Shown here piece after piece: positions 36,701 to 49,310 of a DNA stretch of 64,000 bases. Position 1 is the stretch's first letter; each line of letters opens with the position of its first letter. The translations under genes were made by a program, and so were the position numbers. Source of the DNA: Sanderia malayensis (Eukaryota > Cnidaria > Scyphozoa > Semaeostomeae > Pelagiidae). The notes beneath the pieces were generated by a model. It was not told the DNA's origin. It saw only the letters and a program-made list of their open reading frames with translations, and searched no databases. The stretch is taken from NCBI GenBank assembly GCA_013076295.1, contig RQOL01000024.1, positions 1,915,435 through 1,979,434 on the forward strand, in the 5' to 3' direction.

Positions 36701-37944
36701 CTTCTTGTTTTAGTGAATTTCTTCATACAATATTACGGAACTTAAATCCTGTGCAAATCGTAGTAAAGAACCCCATTTTGGAGTGCTTAAATTCCAATCG
36801 CATTTCATTTAAGCTGTTGTCTTGTGACATACCATTGGTATTAATTTAATTTCTATACTTCATATGACATGCTATTTATATTATGATCATTTTAAATATT
36901 TATACATTGCTCTTATTGATTAGATCTTAATTCGATTTCAGAATATCAATGCCGAAGAAGAACTTTATTTGATCTGGTTGATTCAGAACAACGAAGAAGG
37001 TGATTTTGATTTTTGACCCCTTTCATAAACTGTTTTATTCTTTAATTTCCCCGTTGTGTAACGAGTTCCCAATATGAATACGTATTCACCGGTTACCGTT
37101 GTATTAACTTAAGCATTTTTTTTCAAGATTCCGAGAAACAGAAAGCATTGGATTGTCAGCTGTTGACTCAATTTAAAACTGAGGTTAATTCATATTATTT
37201 TCTTGTCATTAATTTCTTAACTTAATTTTAAAAATTTTCATATTGAATGTTTTTATAATATAATTAATTGTCAACGATTTTAGAAACAAGAAGAGTTTGG
37301 TTCATTTAACAAAGGAACAAACATTTCTTTGAAAAAGGTAAATGCTTTTAGTAGTGTTAAGAATTATATCAATCTGACAATAAATAATTGCGTAATCCAA
37401 TTTGTTTAGCTGCAGGTAATGTAACAATAATTTTCTATACACATTTTAGCCATGCTTGATACTTGACATGGTTTTGATGAAAGAAGAAAATGAGAGATTT
37501 AGGAAAGGCACAAACTATGAAGTGCGAATTGAAATCAGGAAAACAGAATTACCAATTTGCAATCAATATATTTTCTGCGTCATTGATGATAATGATCAGT
37601 GGAAATATAATGATGATGTTCGGTGTAGGAGGTGTGAAACGCAATTATCAAATGGTAAAATGGAAATCATTTCAAACGTAACTCCATGCATGTCTGGTAG
37701 ATTGGAATATCCAAAAATATCATTATATAAATCAGAAGGAAATGAAAATGGTGCAAAACGAGAAGTGAAAGAGAGAAGGTCGTCATCTTCATTAGCAATT
37801 GAGAAATTATTATCAAGTCGAAGGAAGTCAGCCAGTGCAAGTGATGATGTTGCAAAACTTTTCAAAAATAAAGAGCTCATGTTTAATTATGCAGCTGAAT
37901 TTATTGAAGTTTCTGAGCCCAACAAAGTAGCGACTACTGTTTAG
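30763..37944 (+). CDS. TRAPPC10: TRAPPC10, TRAPP II complex subunit
   Basis: Subunit of TRAPP II, the Rab GEF complex of late Golgi traffic (yeast Trs130). Seventeen exons: 30763-30787, 31185-31266, 31362-31497, 31608-31810, 31964-32165, 32404-32515, 32641-32888, 33117-34861, 34955-35108, 35639-35789, 35956-36287, 36380-36492, 36714-36837, 36942-36999, 37128-37183, 37284-37337, 37450-37944; total 1429 residues (human 1259). Seen: HIYWTSC, ITLPRSSVFDKI, QYDELDALFSQFV, TWLDQFAMKF and a TPR-like alpha region, then a long Ser/charged insertion (about residues 640-890) with a VEPNA-type repeat, then the beta-rich C-terminal half (LHEGRYALQSLSCRIG). Intron 5 has a GC donor (AAT|GCAAGT). The small first exon is assigned by frame and donor; other exons are firm. 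Confidence 0.9.
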
Positions 37945-40800
37945 CATAATTGAATGAACAAATTTATAGCAGTTAAGAGACAATTTATAGTTACAGTAAA
38001 TAAGGTTTGGTTCTTGGCTCATATCACAGCTTATTCTTCAGCTGTTATAGAACGCTATTTTGCAACCATTTCACTCCACTTTAAGTTTGAGTTTGTATAA
38101 TTTTTATCAAAATTTTCATAGGTTCCTAGTTTTGTAAACGTCAATTGAGATTTTACAAAGTCTCTCAATTTTCTATGCTAGCTATGAATTGAGAGTTATT
38201 ATTCTTTTTTAACAATTTTCCTAGATGATGCATAACTTAATGATTTGACTTTCTCTCTCTGATCTGCGTCATAAGATCTATAGAATTGGATTTTTTGTTT
38301 TGTCAAATCATTACAACAACTCATAATAATTTATCAAAATTCTTTGTTTATTTTGCGAACACCTGCCACTCTGTCTTTGAATTCATATAATTGTTTTGTT
38401 CTTCTTCACAATATTAACCGATATTTCTATGTATTGCAGTTTTTCAGTGTAGAACTACGATCCAAATGTCAAATGAAGGAATATCATCATTATATAATAT
38501 TGATGTCATGTTTATGCATGTCACCATTACAGAATATGAAACATATCAAGGTATCTGCATGCATTGTTGCATCTGTTAGCATTTCTTTTTATGCTTTAAT
38601 TTATTCTATGCATATTCTCATCTTTAAATTAACTTCAATTCATTCATTCCTTTTCATGAATTTATTTTATTCTAGACATAAACATTGGCACTTCATAACT
38701 TGAAATTAAATGTAAGAGATCTTCTATTTTCTATTTGCTGTCTTCCACATTTTCGTGTGTTGCTAATTTTAGCCCCTGATCCCTTCTGATGCAATCATTT
38801 TTGTAGACATGGTGTCGAATACAGATATACCGCAGCAATTGTTCACTTAAGCCATTTTTTGTTTAATTCCCCAAAAATGTTCTACTCCAGTCTGCGTTGA
38901 CGAGATCGTACAACTTTAATGCTTGGCTTTATTGCGAAGTTAATTATGTAGGTTAAAGTTAGTGCCAGTATTAACTATACTAATTAGCTAAATATTGTAA
39001 AGTCGATTTCAGAATTTTCTCAGTGATGCGACCATCTCGATACTTTGTTGTTTATATTCCCATTTCTGCCCTTATATCTTCAACAACATTTGCAATATTC
39101 TTTTTTCTATATATTTGCAGGACAGGTGCATTTCTCCTAAAGAGTTTTCGTGTAAGTTTGTTTACAGAAATTAAATTATTCTACTTGAATTCCCTTTCTT
39201 CTTGTCAGCTTATTTTATCCAATAGAAATCTTGATTTGTTTTATAGGATTGTATGAGAAGAATTAAACCATTGGCGGGTAATCTATTATCATGATTATCG
39301 ACCCTTCTCTTTTGCATAACATTGTCCAACAAACGAAGTTATGCCTAGTGCTTGTACTTTTGAAAATTTCTTTCCATCGGGAAGTCCTTCAGGTCGTTGA
39401 GGGAAAACAATACACATCCCATTGATTCAGAGGAAATCCCAGCATACTCCTTTGATTCAAAGGAAATCCTTGTGTCCTGATAAAAGTCTCTCAAGAGGAA
39501 TATTGGGTTGTCCTTCACTGTTGCCTGCCAAATTATTAATCAGGGTGTGGGGTTTGTGACCCAGGGCCTTCCGTTGTAAGGGGTTGAACATGACACAATT
39601 CATTGGTGCTTGTTATTATAGGAAGGGTTTGGGTTAATTAATACGAATAGAAGATTCTTTATTAAGCAAACTAGAACCCTGATAAGAAAAATCTTATAAA
39701 TAAACGCTTTATTCTCTGAAATAGAGAAGATTATTTTCAGCATTTAAGTTCCCTAATATTTCTAAATAAGGAAGAGTTACACGGCTGATTAATTTTACAG
39801 AAACAATAATCAGTATGAAGAGATCAACAAAGATGACTGAATTTTCAATTTGTCTAATTTTGCATCTGTCCAGCTACTTGGTTGCATTTTCATCAGATTT
39901 TATCAAACTTTTTTAGATTGAATTTTTCACTGCGTAAGTCATTTCGTTTTATTTTGCAGATAGAAATCTAACTTCAAAGTGAGATAAGGTAGTTTTGAAT
40001 ATCGCCACTGCTTATCCTTGCATTGATTTGAAAAATGAGATTATTTATAATGCCTGATAGCATTTGAGCTAGATTATAGTGACTACGTGTATTCTCTATT
40101 ACATGTGAATTCATGAATGCTGTGTATATGTCATGCCGATGGGAGAATAAGCGGAATCGTTTAAGCAGCTAAGTCAAACAAAGGCTTTAAGAATATTATC
40201 AAATCAAGAATAGAAGCAAACAAAAAGCGACATTGCTCTTAAAAACATCTTACTTGCGTCCTGTCGAGTTTTCATTTACAAATCAATAATTCAAGGCCAT
40301 GTAAACATTTCTGTCGATTTTTTCACTGAACCGCCGAAGCAACATTGCAGTTCATCATTCCAGCAAGATTACCATGAAGATAGCAGCACATTTCATGACG
40401 AGTTTGCGAATAAAATATTAATCACATCTCGTCATTTGATTTCAGATTCCAACACAACTTGAGTTACGAGATAAAACAAGGTTCTTGTCAAACCAGGTAG
40501 GCCTTGCAATTGAACAAATTTATACAATGGATACATCACTTTAAATAAATAAATATTAAGTATCGTCTTACATCTCAATATTTCAATTGGTTGGATTCGT
40601 AAATGATGATACTTGATAATAAGCATCTAGGTTATGTTTTAGCACGCCTTCTGTGAAACAAAAGATAAATATATCCTTTAATTACATGACGTCATTGTGT
40701 GGGATTTAGTTGACTTGGTACACTTTGCGCAGGTCACAAAGACGCATTGTTTGTGGTAGAAGGTAATTGAAAAAGGCAAGGGGAAGGAGACAAAGAAAAA
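37945..40800. other. 2.9-kb intergenic region, TRAPPC10 to collagen gene
   Basis: AT-rich; 3' flank of TRAPPC10 then the 5' flank of the collagen gene. Near 39400-39480 a GATTCA.AGGAAATCC phrase occurs twice. At 39550-39590 CCCAGGGCCTTCCGTTGTAA echoes CCCAGGGCCTTCCTTTAACA at 171-200, possibly a shared short repeat. Open frames lack domains or splice support. Confidence 0.4.
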
Positions 40801-43163
40801 ATGCCAGGGAATAGAGAAGAAATCCGAAAAACAAGATCACCTATACAGGGTAATATGTTGACGACATCAAGTGCTGTTTTGTATTCAAAGCCCCGTGATG
40901 TTAGAATTGAATACAATCCAGTAAAGAAGGAACGAGATTCAAGAAGAGATTCACATGTTTCACACGCGAGTTCAATGCTGCAAGATTATGCATGCAGATG
41001 TCCAACTGCCTTAAAACATTTTGTCAAATACATGTGGATACTAATTCTTCTCATATACATATTTGTGATGCCATACTTGATATCAAAGTTATATGTGAAA
41101 GTAATAACAAGTAACGACAAGCTGTCGTCATTGGAAGAAATGCTTACAAAGCATATTGCAACCAAAACTCTGAAGCCAAGACAAGTAGAACTTTCTGGAA
41201 CCCATAAAAAGAATACAATTAATAATAAGTTTCATGAATATGGTAAAGAATCAAAGCAAAGGAGAGAAATGTTACAGAAAATTCAAAACATTGAAATAAG
41301 GTAGGAACATTTCCAGATGTAATTGATATATTTGATCATACTATGTTTCTTCTTTTTTAATTATGCACATATTCATAATAGCTTAGTTTGTTTACGCTAA
41401 AACGTTGAGCTATGCTCTATTGGTTGATAATATTTGTGCATGGGCAAGGCATTTTAAGATCACTTAATCTTCCGAATGCGAAATGAAATCCAAAGAGGAT
41501 TAATTGTTTAATGAAAGCCCTCAGCTTTTTATTTCAATGGAAATTTTCACTCACGCTTATAGGATTTTCAGCTCGATTAAGCTCGAACTAATAAAAATAA
41601 TTAAAAATTAGAAGAACTTTGCTGGAATTGAGTCTAGAGTTTTGACTTTTTAAAGCGATTTCTTTTTTATTCGCAGAATTAAAGATCTTGAGAAATCAAT
41701 TTGCAATGAAACAGTTTTTGCTGATGGAGAGAATCCATGGATCAAAAACTCAAGTAAGCATTATATCCATGTTTATAATTTTATTGATTTCATTTTGTCT
41801 TATATTCCTTATTATTTCTCTTGTTAATACGATGTGGTAGATTCAAGCAAACGATGATCATTTTATTTAGCCTTGAGAGCGCGATGTAAAACCGGACCAC
41901 GCGGACCCCAAGGACCAACGGGAACACCTGGAAGACCGGGAATAAATGGAGCTACGGGGCAGCGAGGTCTGGTGGGAGCAAAAGGAGAAAAGGGTGATCC
42001 AGGTTTGCCAGGAAATCAAGGAGAAAATGGTCAGTATTTAACTAAGACGTCAGCTTTGTTTCTTATTCAACTTATTCATTGCATATACATCTGTATTATC
42101 ATTGCTTTTGTGGTTTAGGGAAAAACGGTTCATGCCAGTGTGAGATAGGAGATAAATTGAAGAATATTGGAGCAGTGTACACCCACTGGGGCCGACGCGA
42201 TTGTCCGGAGCGTCAGAAATCCCGTCTTGTTTACAATGGTAAGGTATTTCTTAACATATCTACCTCAACATTCTTCTAATGCCTTCCACTGAAGTAACGT
42301 TCAAGACAAATGCTAAAGCAAGGCTTTCGCGCCGACTACTGACTTTTCTACAAATGTTCTAAAAGTGATCGGAATAGCTTTTTTGAGTGATATTTTCATC
42401 AATTTTGAAGGTTTGACTTGGTTACCCTATCTTAATACCTGATATATATGTATCCTATCATGTTTTCAAATACGCTCTGGGGTGTGGAGCGTCAATACCT
42501 CTACTATATAATTACTCGTGTCTTTTTACAAGCTTTTTCTTGTGTTACAAAATCTAATATCATTATATGCTATTGTGCTGATATGATAGCTATATATCAC
42601 TTCTTTGCCTTGTTGCAAAGAATGTTTGTTGGAAGGTGTTACTTGAAATGATATTATTGCTTCCCATAGGCTTCGTAAGTGGTTCGCATCACAATCATTT
42701 AGGTGGTGGATCTAATTTCCTGTGTTTGCCAAAATATCCCAGCTATTCCAACAAAACAGATGCATCATCCAATCAGGATCGAGCATTTCTTTACCCTGTG
42801 GAGTACGAAATCTTCACTGGGATCTTCGACACAAAAATCCCTGGCAGAGGTTTAAGCTATTTTGATGCAGTTTGTGCAGTTTGCAGGATAGAAAGTCGTG
42901 CATCAATTGTAATGATCCCTGGTTTGTACTCTTGTCCACATAAATGGACAAAAGAATACAATGGTTACTTAATGGCACCCAAGAAGGAATTACATCGGGC
43001 TGAATACATCTGTGTTGATAGTAAACCTGAACTTGATCCAAAAACCGTTGGAACAAATAAGAAAGCAGGCTACTTGAATTTTGTTGACACGAACTGTGAT
43101 GCATTAAAATGTCCTCCATATGAGAAGAATCTAGAATTACCATGTGTTGTATGCAGCAGATGA
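40801..43163 (+). CDS. Membrane-anchored short-chain collagen (type II membrane protein)
   Basis: Probably an extracellular-matrix or adhesion protein tethered at the cell surface. Five exons: 40801-41300, 41677-41753, 41871-42029, 42119-42238, 42670-43163 (449 residues, all in frame). Residues 1-75 are basic and cytoplasmic in character; a membrane segment ([17 protein letters not shown]) lies at about 79-95; about 100-195 is helical and charged, perhaps a coiled coil. Then come 16 Gly-X-Y triplets at about 200-247 ([16 protein letters not shown] at the start) and a Cys-rich globular C-terminal domain with [11 protein letters not shown], a [16 protein letters not shown] segment and a final [17 protein letters not shown]. 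The C-terminal domain resembles the one in sponge and cnidarian short-chain collagens (C4-like); this is from memory. Vertebrate gliomedin shares the topology but has an olfactomedin head instead. Confidence 0.8.
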
Positions 43164-43701
43164 TTAAGTTCGCAATCGCTTACCAGCCCAACCTCTTTCT
43201 CGTTCAACAGAGATAATGGATTTAAAGTCTACAAAGTTCTTTGGATATATAAAATTAAGTTACATTATCAGAAGGACAGACAGCTTTACTACAATATGCC
43301 ATATGTGATCTCAAACATTTCTGTTGAATGATAGAATTGATTAAATTTCCAATTCACTCACTTAATTATTTGTTATTATACATGACTAAATCGTTATATT
43401 TTATACTACTCTATTATTCGCCAAATTTGTTGTTGTTGTTACAATACTTCAATGTAGGAAAAAATTATTATATCATATACTCGCAGTACTTCATATATAT
43501 GAAAATAGCTTATTAACAATATTTATCATGTTTAATTAACGATTCGCATTATTTGAATGGGTATTAATTTTTAGTAGTTGAACAAACGGGAACAAACATG
43601 CAAAGCAAGTGCGGTATGTGTATCGCCCACCTTTAGAGAAAAATCCCGCGCGAAGCAAAAGGCACTCGGACGCAACACGCTTGTCGTCTTGTCTGTGAAA
43701 C
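43164..43701. other. Spacer between collagen gene and SSRP1
   Basis: 3' flank of the collagen gene and promoter side of SSRP1. Nothing coding or repetitive recognised apart from GC-richer sequence at 43600-43700, just before the SSRP1 start, fitting a promoter or 5' UTR. Confidence 0.4.
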
Positions 43702-46700
43702 ATGATGGACTCTCTTGAGTTTAATGACATATTCCTACTTTTTAGAGGTGCACTGGTAAGTCAAAGTATCACCCTAAATTTTCATTGCTTATTATGCATA
43801 TTTTGTTTATTATAATTGCGTATTCACGGATAAATGTCTGGGTGTGATAAAACAATTAGAAGTAACGCACCTACAACAACAGGCCTTTTGATGGATGGCC
43901 TTTTTTGTGACATTGTCAAGTGACTGGCAAGAAGGTTTATCATTCCTTTCAGAATAATGGACGACTAAAGCTCCACAAACAAGGTGCTGTGTTTAAATCG
44001 CAGAAAACTGGAAAGGTAGAACAGATCACAGCTGCAGATATCGAATCAGCAAATTGGTTGAGAGTAGCGAGGGGTTTTGGTTTGAAATTACTTCTAAAAA
44101 ATGGCTCACAGTTTAAGTTCGATGGATTCAGGGAGAATGCAAGTTTTATTTTAATTTTCCAAGTTTATACTGCAATGTTGTGCTGTTTATACGAAATGTT
44201 GATATTGTTGTAGAATCTTTAAGGCAGATTGGATTTCTTAAGCTAATCTTGATGTTTTTATCCAATTCCTTTCTCAGGATTTCGAAAAGTTGTCATCATT
44301 TTTGAAAAGTAATTTCCACACAAATTTATCAGAAGTCGATCTCTCTGTGAAGGGATGGAACTGGGGCATTGCTCAGTTTAAAGGTAAGATATTCCAACTC
44401 ACTTTCTCTCACATCTCTCCCTCCCCCTTTTATAACAGTTCATTTATTAAAAAGTGTTTTATTACTTTCAGGTTCAGTCTTGTCCTTTGAAGTTGACAAG
44501 AAACCTGCATTTGAAATACCACTAAAAGATGTCTCTCAGGCTACTACAGGTGTGTCCAATAGATCTGAACCGGAAGAACATTTTATACCCAATACCAACA
44601 ATGAGTTTTTTTTATTATAATTTAAATGCAGGTAAGAATGAAGTTACAGTAGAGTTTCATCAAAATGATGACGCCCAAACTTCATTGATGGAAATGAGAT
44701 TTTTTGTGCCAAGTACAGGTGATGCAGAGGATCCAGTAAAGGTAGGTTCTTTCAAAATTTACTCTACATCAAGAAAATAATACTTCATTGTTGTCCTCTT
44801 AATTAACTGGATGATTAATATTTAATGTGAAAAGGAATTTCAAGTTCAAATCATGTCACAAGCTGATGTTATTCAAGCAACTGGGGATGCCATAGTCTCC
44901 TTTCATGAAATTGCATGTCTTACTCCAAGGTATAGTATTTCCTTCGATGATCTTAGCATGAACTTCAAGACTTTCCTATTGTTACCAGTGAATACTCCTT
45001 AATAAATTCTTCTTTCCTATTTCAGAGGTCGCTACAGCATCAAAGTCTACCCGACATTTTTGCAACTTCACGGAAAAACATACGATTATAAAATACCTCA
45101 CACAACTTGTTTAAGATTGTTTTTATTGCCACACAAAGATCAGCGGTTTATGTTCTTTGTCGTAAGTCTTATAATTATCAGGGTTTATTGATGTTGCAAT
45201 TCATCTAATTATATTTTATGATTTGATTCACCTTGATTCTTGACTCCATAGCTGAGCATGGATCCACCAATTCGTCAAGGCCAAACAAGATACCCATTCT
45301 TAATTCTGCAATTTGAGCGAGATGAGGAGATTAATGTCAAGTTAAACTTGAGCGAGTAAGTTTTGAAGTCTTGTAATGGTCTCGTGAATTTAGCTACAAA
45401 TATTTCTTACATTCACACGCTGCTTAATTTTAATTCCAGGAAAGATTTAGAAGAAAAATATGCAGGAAAGTTGAAGAATGACATGTCAGGACCATTATTT
45501 GAAGTTGTGAGTAGAGTGCTTAAGGAAATCATTGGTCGTAAGATCACAGTTCCTGGAAATTTCAAAGGGTGAGATGCTTTCTGATAACTGCTTGTTTAAG
45601 TAGTCGATTTGTAGACAGAATAATGTAATATCTTTATGATATAAATATATTTTTGTAGACATTCCGGGACAAGTTCGATAACATGTTCGCATAAAGCTGG
45701 CAACGGGTTATTGTATCCATTAGAACGAGGTTTTATTTTTGTTCATAAGCCTCCAGTTCATATAAGATTTGATGAAATTTCATGTGTGAATTTCGCACGT
45801 GGAAGCACAACGGGAAGAACATTTGATTTTGACGTTGAGCTCAAGAATGGCACAACTGTATCATTCAGCAATTTAGAAAGGTGATTACTTGCACAGCTTG
45901 CACTATCATTTCATGTGTATATATGTCGATGAATATGAATTACTGCTAGATTAACACAGATTATTAATCGTTCATATTCATAAGATATATCTGAATGATC
46001 TATTTTTATGTTGTTAGGGAAGATTATGGACATTTATTTGACTTTGTGAATGCAAAAAATCTAAGAATCAGAAACAAAGGTGGAAAGGTGAAAATTTTTA
46101 AATGTTTATGAGTTACTTCAAACACTAATGAAATGGAACATTTTTGTTTTGGGCAAAGAAAATCAATTGATTAATTATTGAATTAATTTTAGGCTGGAAA
46201 AACATCAATGATGGACGATTTAATGGACTCAGATGATGAATCACCTGATTTCTATTTGGAAAAAGTCAAAGCAGAAGCAGCAGAAGATGATGATGATGAT
46301 GATGATGATGATGAAGAATCAGGTTATTATTATTATTATGAAATTACTTTCACCAACGTTTTGTGGTTAATTATTCATATTGGCATTGAATTTACTAATT
46401 ACGTTACTTTTTTATTTAAAATGTTGCAGAAGATGAAGATTTTAAGCCTGATGCATTGGAAGATGATGTCAAAGAAGAGTAATTTAATTTTCTTTCAATT
46501 TCAAGTTGTTTCATTTTGTTTTTTAATTTTAAATGCTTTTTGGTTTGCTTTTATTTTGTAATAACTATTAATTTTTCTTTTTTTAAGATTTGATTCGGCT
46601 GCTAGCTCAAGTGAAACTGATTTTGAAGAAGAAGAAAAAGAACAAAAGAAGAAGAAAAAAGAAGTTAAAAGAAAGTCAACATCAAAGCCCAAAGAACCAG

Positions 46701-47539
46701 CCACCAAAAAGGTTTGCTATTAACCTTAATAGCATGAAGTATACCTAGGTATATCATTGACTCTGTCTTGCAAATTTTATTTTTATATTGTCTAACAAAT
46801 TGATTTTTTTATCAGACAAAGAAGAAAGGAAAAGATCCGAATGCACCCAAAAAACCAATGTCCGGATATTTCATTTGGTTGCAAGAAAATAGAGAGAAGA
46901 TCAAAAGGGACAACCCCGGCATATCAATTACAGAAATATCAAAGAAAGCTGGAGAATTGTGGAAAAATATAACTGATAAAAGTGTATGTACAATGTGACT
47001 AGTTGTATTTGCAGTTGTTTTAATTCTGGAAATGACATACACGTATCTATTGCTGTTTTATTGTTTTTTCAACATAGGAATGGGTTATGAAATCCAAGAA
47101 AGCCAAACAGAAGTACGATGAAGATTTGGCTGAATATAAAAAAAATGTTAAAGAATCTCCACCAACTGGGTCAGCAATGAAAAAGAAATCTTCAAAAAAA
47201 GAAGAAAAAACCAAAAAGTCACCAAAAAAATCACCAAATACAACTTCAAATGCAAAATTCAAAAGTAAAGAATTTATTGAATCAGATGACGAATCTTCAA
47301 TGTCTTCTGATGATGAGGTTTGAGAAGTTCAATATCTTCATCCACATTACACAATCCAAATATTTAACAGTTCATTACTTTGTCATATCAAAAAATTATT
47401 TGTGTTGTTAGATTATTTCTACAACGCTAAAGCCTTGCGTCCAGATTTTACTGCATCAAATAATACAAAATTAGCAAACTATTGTTTTTAATTTTAGAAA
47501 TCTCAAAGCAAGGGATCGTCCGATGAAGATTCTGAATGA
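43702..47539 (+). CDS. SSRP1: SSRP1, FACT histone chaperone subunit
   Basis: FACT subunit that, with SPT16, handles H2A-H2B during transcription and replication. Seventeen exons: 43702-43755, 43953-44138, 44278-44383, 44472-44549, 44632-44741, 44835-44929, 45026-45161, 45252-45355, 45440-45568, 45659-45880, 46018-46087, 46193-46322, 46430-46478, 46588-46711, 46816-46983, 47078-47317, 47498-47539; 680 residues (human 709). Seen: [93 protein letters not shown], a poly-Asp/Glu tract, and one HMG box ([20 protein letters not shown]) followed by a Lys/Ser-rich tail. Intron 2 has a GC donor (AAT|GCAAGT). Two adjacent ATGs (43702, 43705) could both start. Confidence 0.95.
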
Positions 47540-48540
47540 GATTGAGCTACCAAACACCAAACACCACTTCACCAACCAATTACTGTGTTGAGGGCTGTTC
47601 TTGAAGAGTCCAATACTGAGTTTACTTTCAACCAAGATCTTAAAAAGCGCATAAGCATATGCATTGACAATGCAGACAAATTTGTATTCACTTATCAGTT
47701 TTCTTAGTATATAACAGTTTTCATGGTTCATCTATCTTATCAATTCTTCTTTGCTGGGTGCTACTGAAAATTTGGGTCCTGCTTTCTTGCAGGTCCTGCG
47801 CCATAAAGGCCCGAATAAACTTAGCTCTTTATCATTATTTATTTCTAAAATTGCCCCAGCTGTAATAAACAACAAAATGTTAAAACGTGAATAAAACTAA
47901 GTGCTTTCAGTTATCTATTCTATTCTATTATTCAATATGTGTTTATTTCAGGTTTGGTCAAAACACGGGCATATGAGTAATCGCAAAATTTAAAACGAGC
48001 TTCACAAGAATTTGATTTGCACCATTCTGTTCTGTGGGATTACATACAATTATTTGCCGGTGCTTAACTAAGCGTCTGCTCAGTACAATACAATATAATC
48101 CAGTCAGTCATTGTCCAGACTCCAGAAAAAGTTGTTGTTCTATCGTGTTTCTGGAATTCTAGCCGGCGCGTAGCCTCAAATCCTCCTCCGTTCATCTGCA
48201 ATTTTCTTCAATTCATCATTATGCCGGTATGATTCGCTGCAGTACACTGAGAAGTTTCAAAAACATCGGGAAGACGATATTTGCTTGGGTTATCTACTGG
48301 TTAGAAACATAAAGGCCGGAAAAACGCTATTTTTATTTCGACACGAACACAAGAGTTGCTTTTTTGTCGTGCGGACAAGACAGATAAATTCCTCCAAGTG
48401 GAAAAGAAAGCTTTTCGGAAGTATGGTGAGTTATTCGGCTTTGAAGCACACTAGACACCCCATAATTTGTTGCAACACACCATTTTACATCGCAGCAGAC
48501 AATGGCAGCAGAGAAGCACTTATATTTCAACAGGGTTACG
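47540..48540. other. Intergenic region downstream of SSRP1
   Basis: Polyadenylation-type AATAAA occurs at about 47813 and 47890, suited to SSRP1. Near 48221 ATGCCG|GTATGA could be a minute first exon and donor, but no continuation was found. The frame at 48285-48551 has no known domain and runs into the tandem array. Confidence 0.4.
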
Positions 48541-49200
48541 TGCACGCGTAGTGGCGTTGATATTGGTACTGCGCAGGAGCGTATGTAACGTAACACTCTC
48601 CTCAATGGCTCAGGCATTGGGCTTAGGGTTTAGGGTTAGGGTTAGGGTTACGTAATGCGGAGGAGAAAGGTGGTCGGCATGCGCAGTACCGTTGATGTTG
48701 GTACTGCGCAGGAGCGTATATGACGTGACGCTATACTTAATGGCTAAGGCATTGGGCTTAGGGTTAGGGTTAGGTTTAGGGTTACGTAATGCGGAGGAGA
48801 AAGGTGGTCGGCATGCGCAGTAGCGTTGATGTTGGTACTGCGCAGGAGCGTATATGACGTGACGCTATGCTTAATGGCTAAGGCATTGGGCTTAGGGTTA
48901 GGGTTAGGTTTAGGGTTACGTAATGCGGAGGAGAAAGGTGGTCGGCATGCGCAGTAGCGTTGATGTTGGTACTGCGCAGGAGCGTGTATGACGTGACGCT
49001 ATACTTAATGGTTAAGGCATTGGGCTTAGGCAATGGGCTTAGGGTTAGGGTTAGGTTTAGGGTTACGAAATGCGGAGGAGAAAGGTGGTCGGCATGCGCA
49101 GTAGCGTTGATGTTGGTACTGCGCAGGAGCGTATATGACGTGACGCTATGCTTAATGGCTAAGGCATTGGGCTTAGGGTTAGCGTTAGGGTTACGGTTAC
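48541..49200 (+). repeat. 134-bp tandem array with TTAGGG telomere-like blocks
   Basis: About five copies: the phrase GGTACTGCGCAGGAGCGT recurs with its GTACT at 48566, 48701, 48835, 48969 and 49116 (spacing 135, 134, 134 and 147 bp; the last gained 13 bp). Each unit contains (TTAGGG)n/TTTAGGG blocks and ends in GTTACG variants. One unit carries a perfect hairpin, TGCGCAGTACC with GGTACTGCGCA around a 9-base loop. Frames open on both strands here are by-products of the repeat. The array ends close to a transposon-like terminus at 49259-49282, upstream of JAGN1. Confidence 0.9.
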
Positions 49201-49258
49201 GGTTACGGTTCGCATTGATCGTTCGTTGGACAACTCTTTGTTCGGAGTTTATACTTGT

Positions 49259-49282
49259 CACAGGGACGCAATGCAGTTAGTA
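49259..49282 (+). mobile_element. MULE-like terminal motif upstream of JAGN1
   Basis: CACAGGGACGCAATGCAG followed by TTAGTA is nearly identical to 10773-10795 and related to the ends of the 9-bp-duplication elements in the nest. Only one end was found, so element limits are unknown. It stops 28 bases before the JAGN1 ATG. Confidence 0.45.
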
Positions 49283-49310
49283 TACACTATCTTTCGTCAA
49301 CCTATTTAAA

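Noticed and set aside
48878..49280. Long frames on both strands across the 134-bp array
   Set aside because: Created by the tandem repeat (unit length nearly a multiple of three); residues follow the TTAGGG-type repeat and not a protein family.
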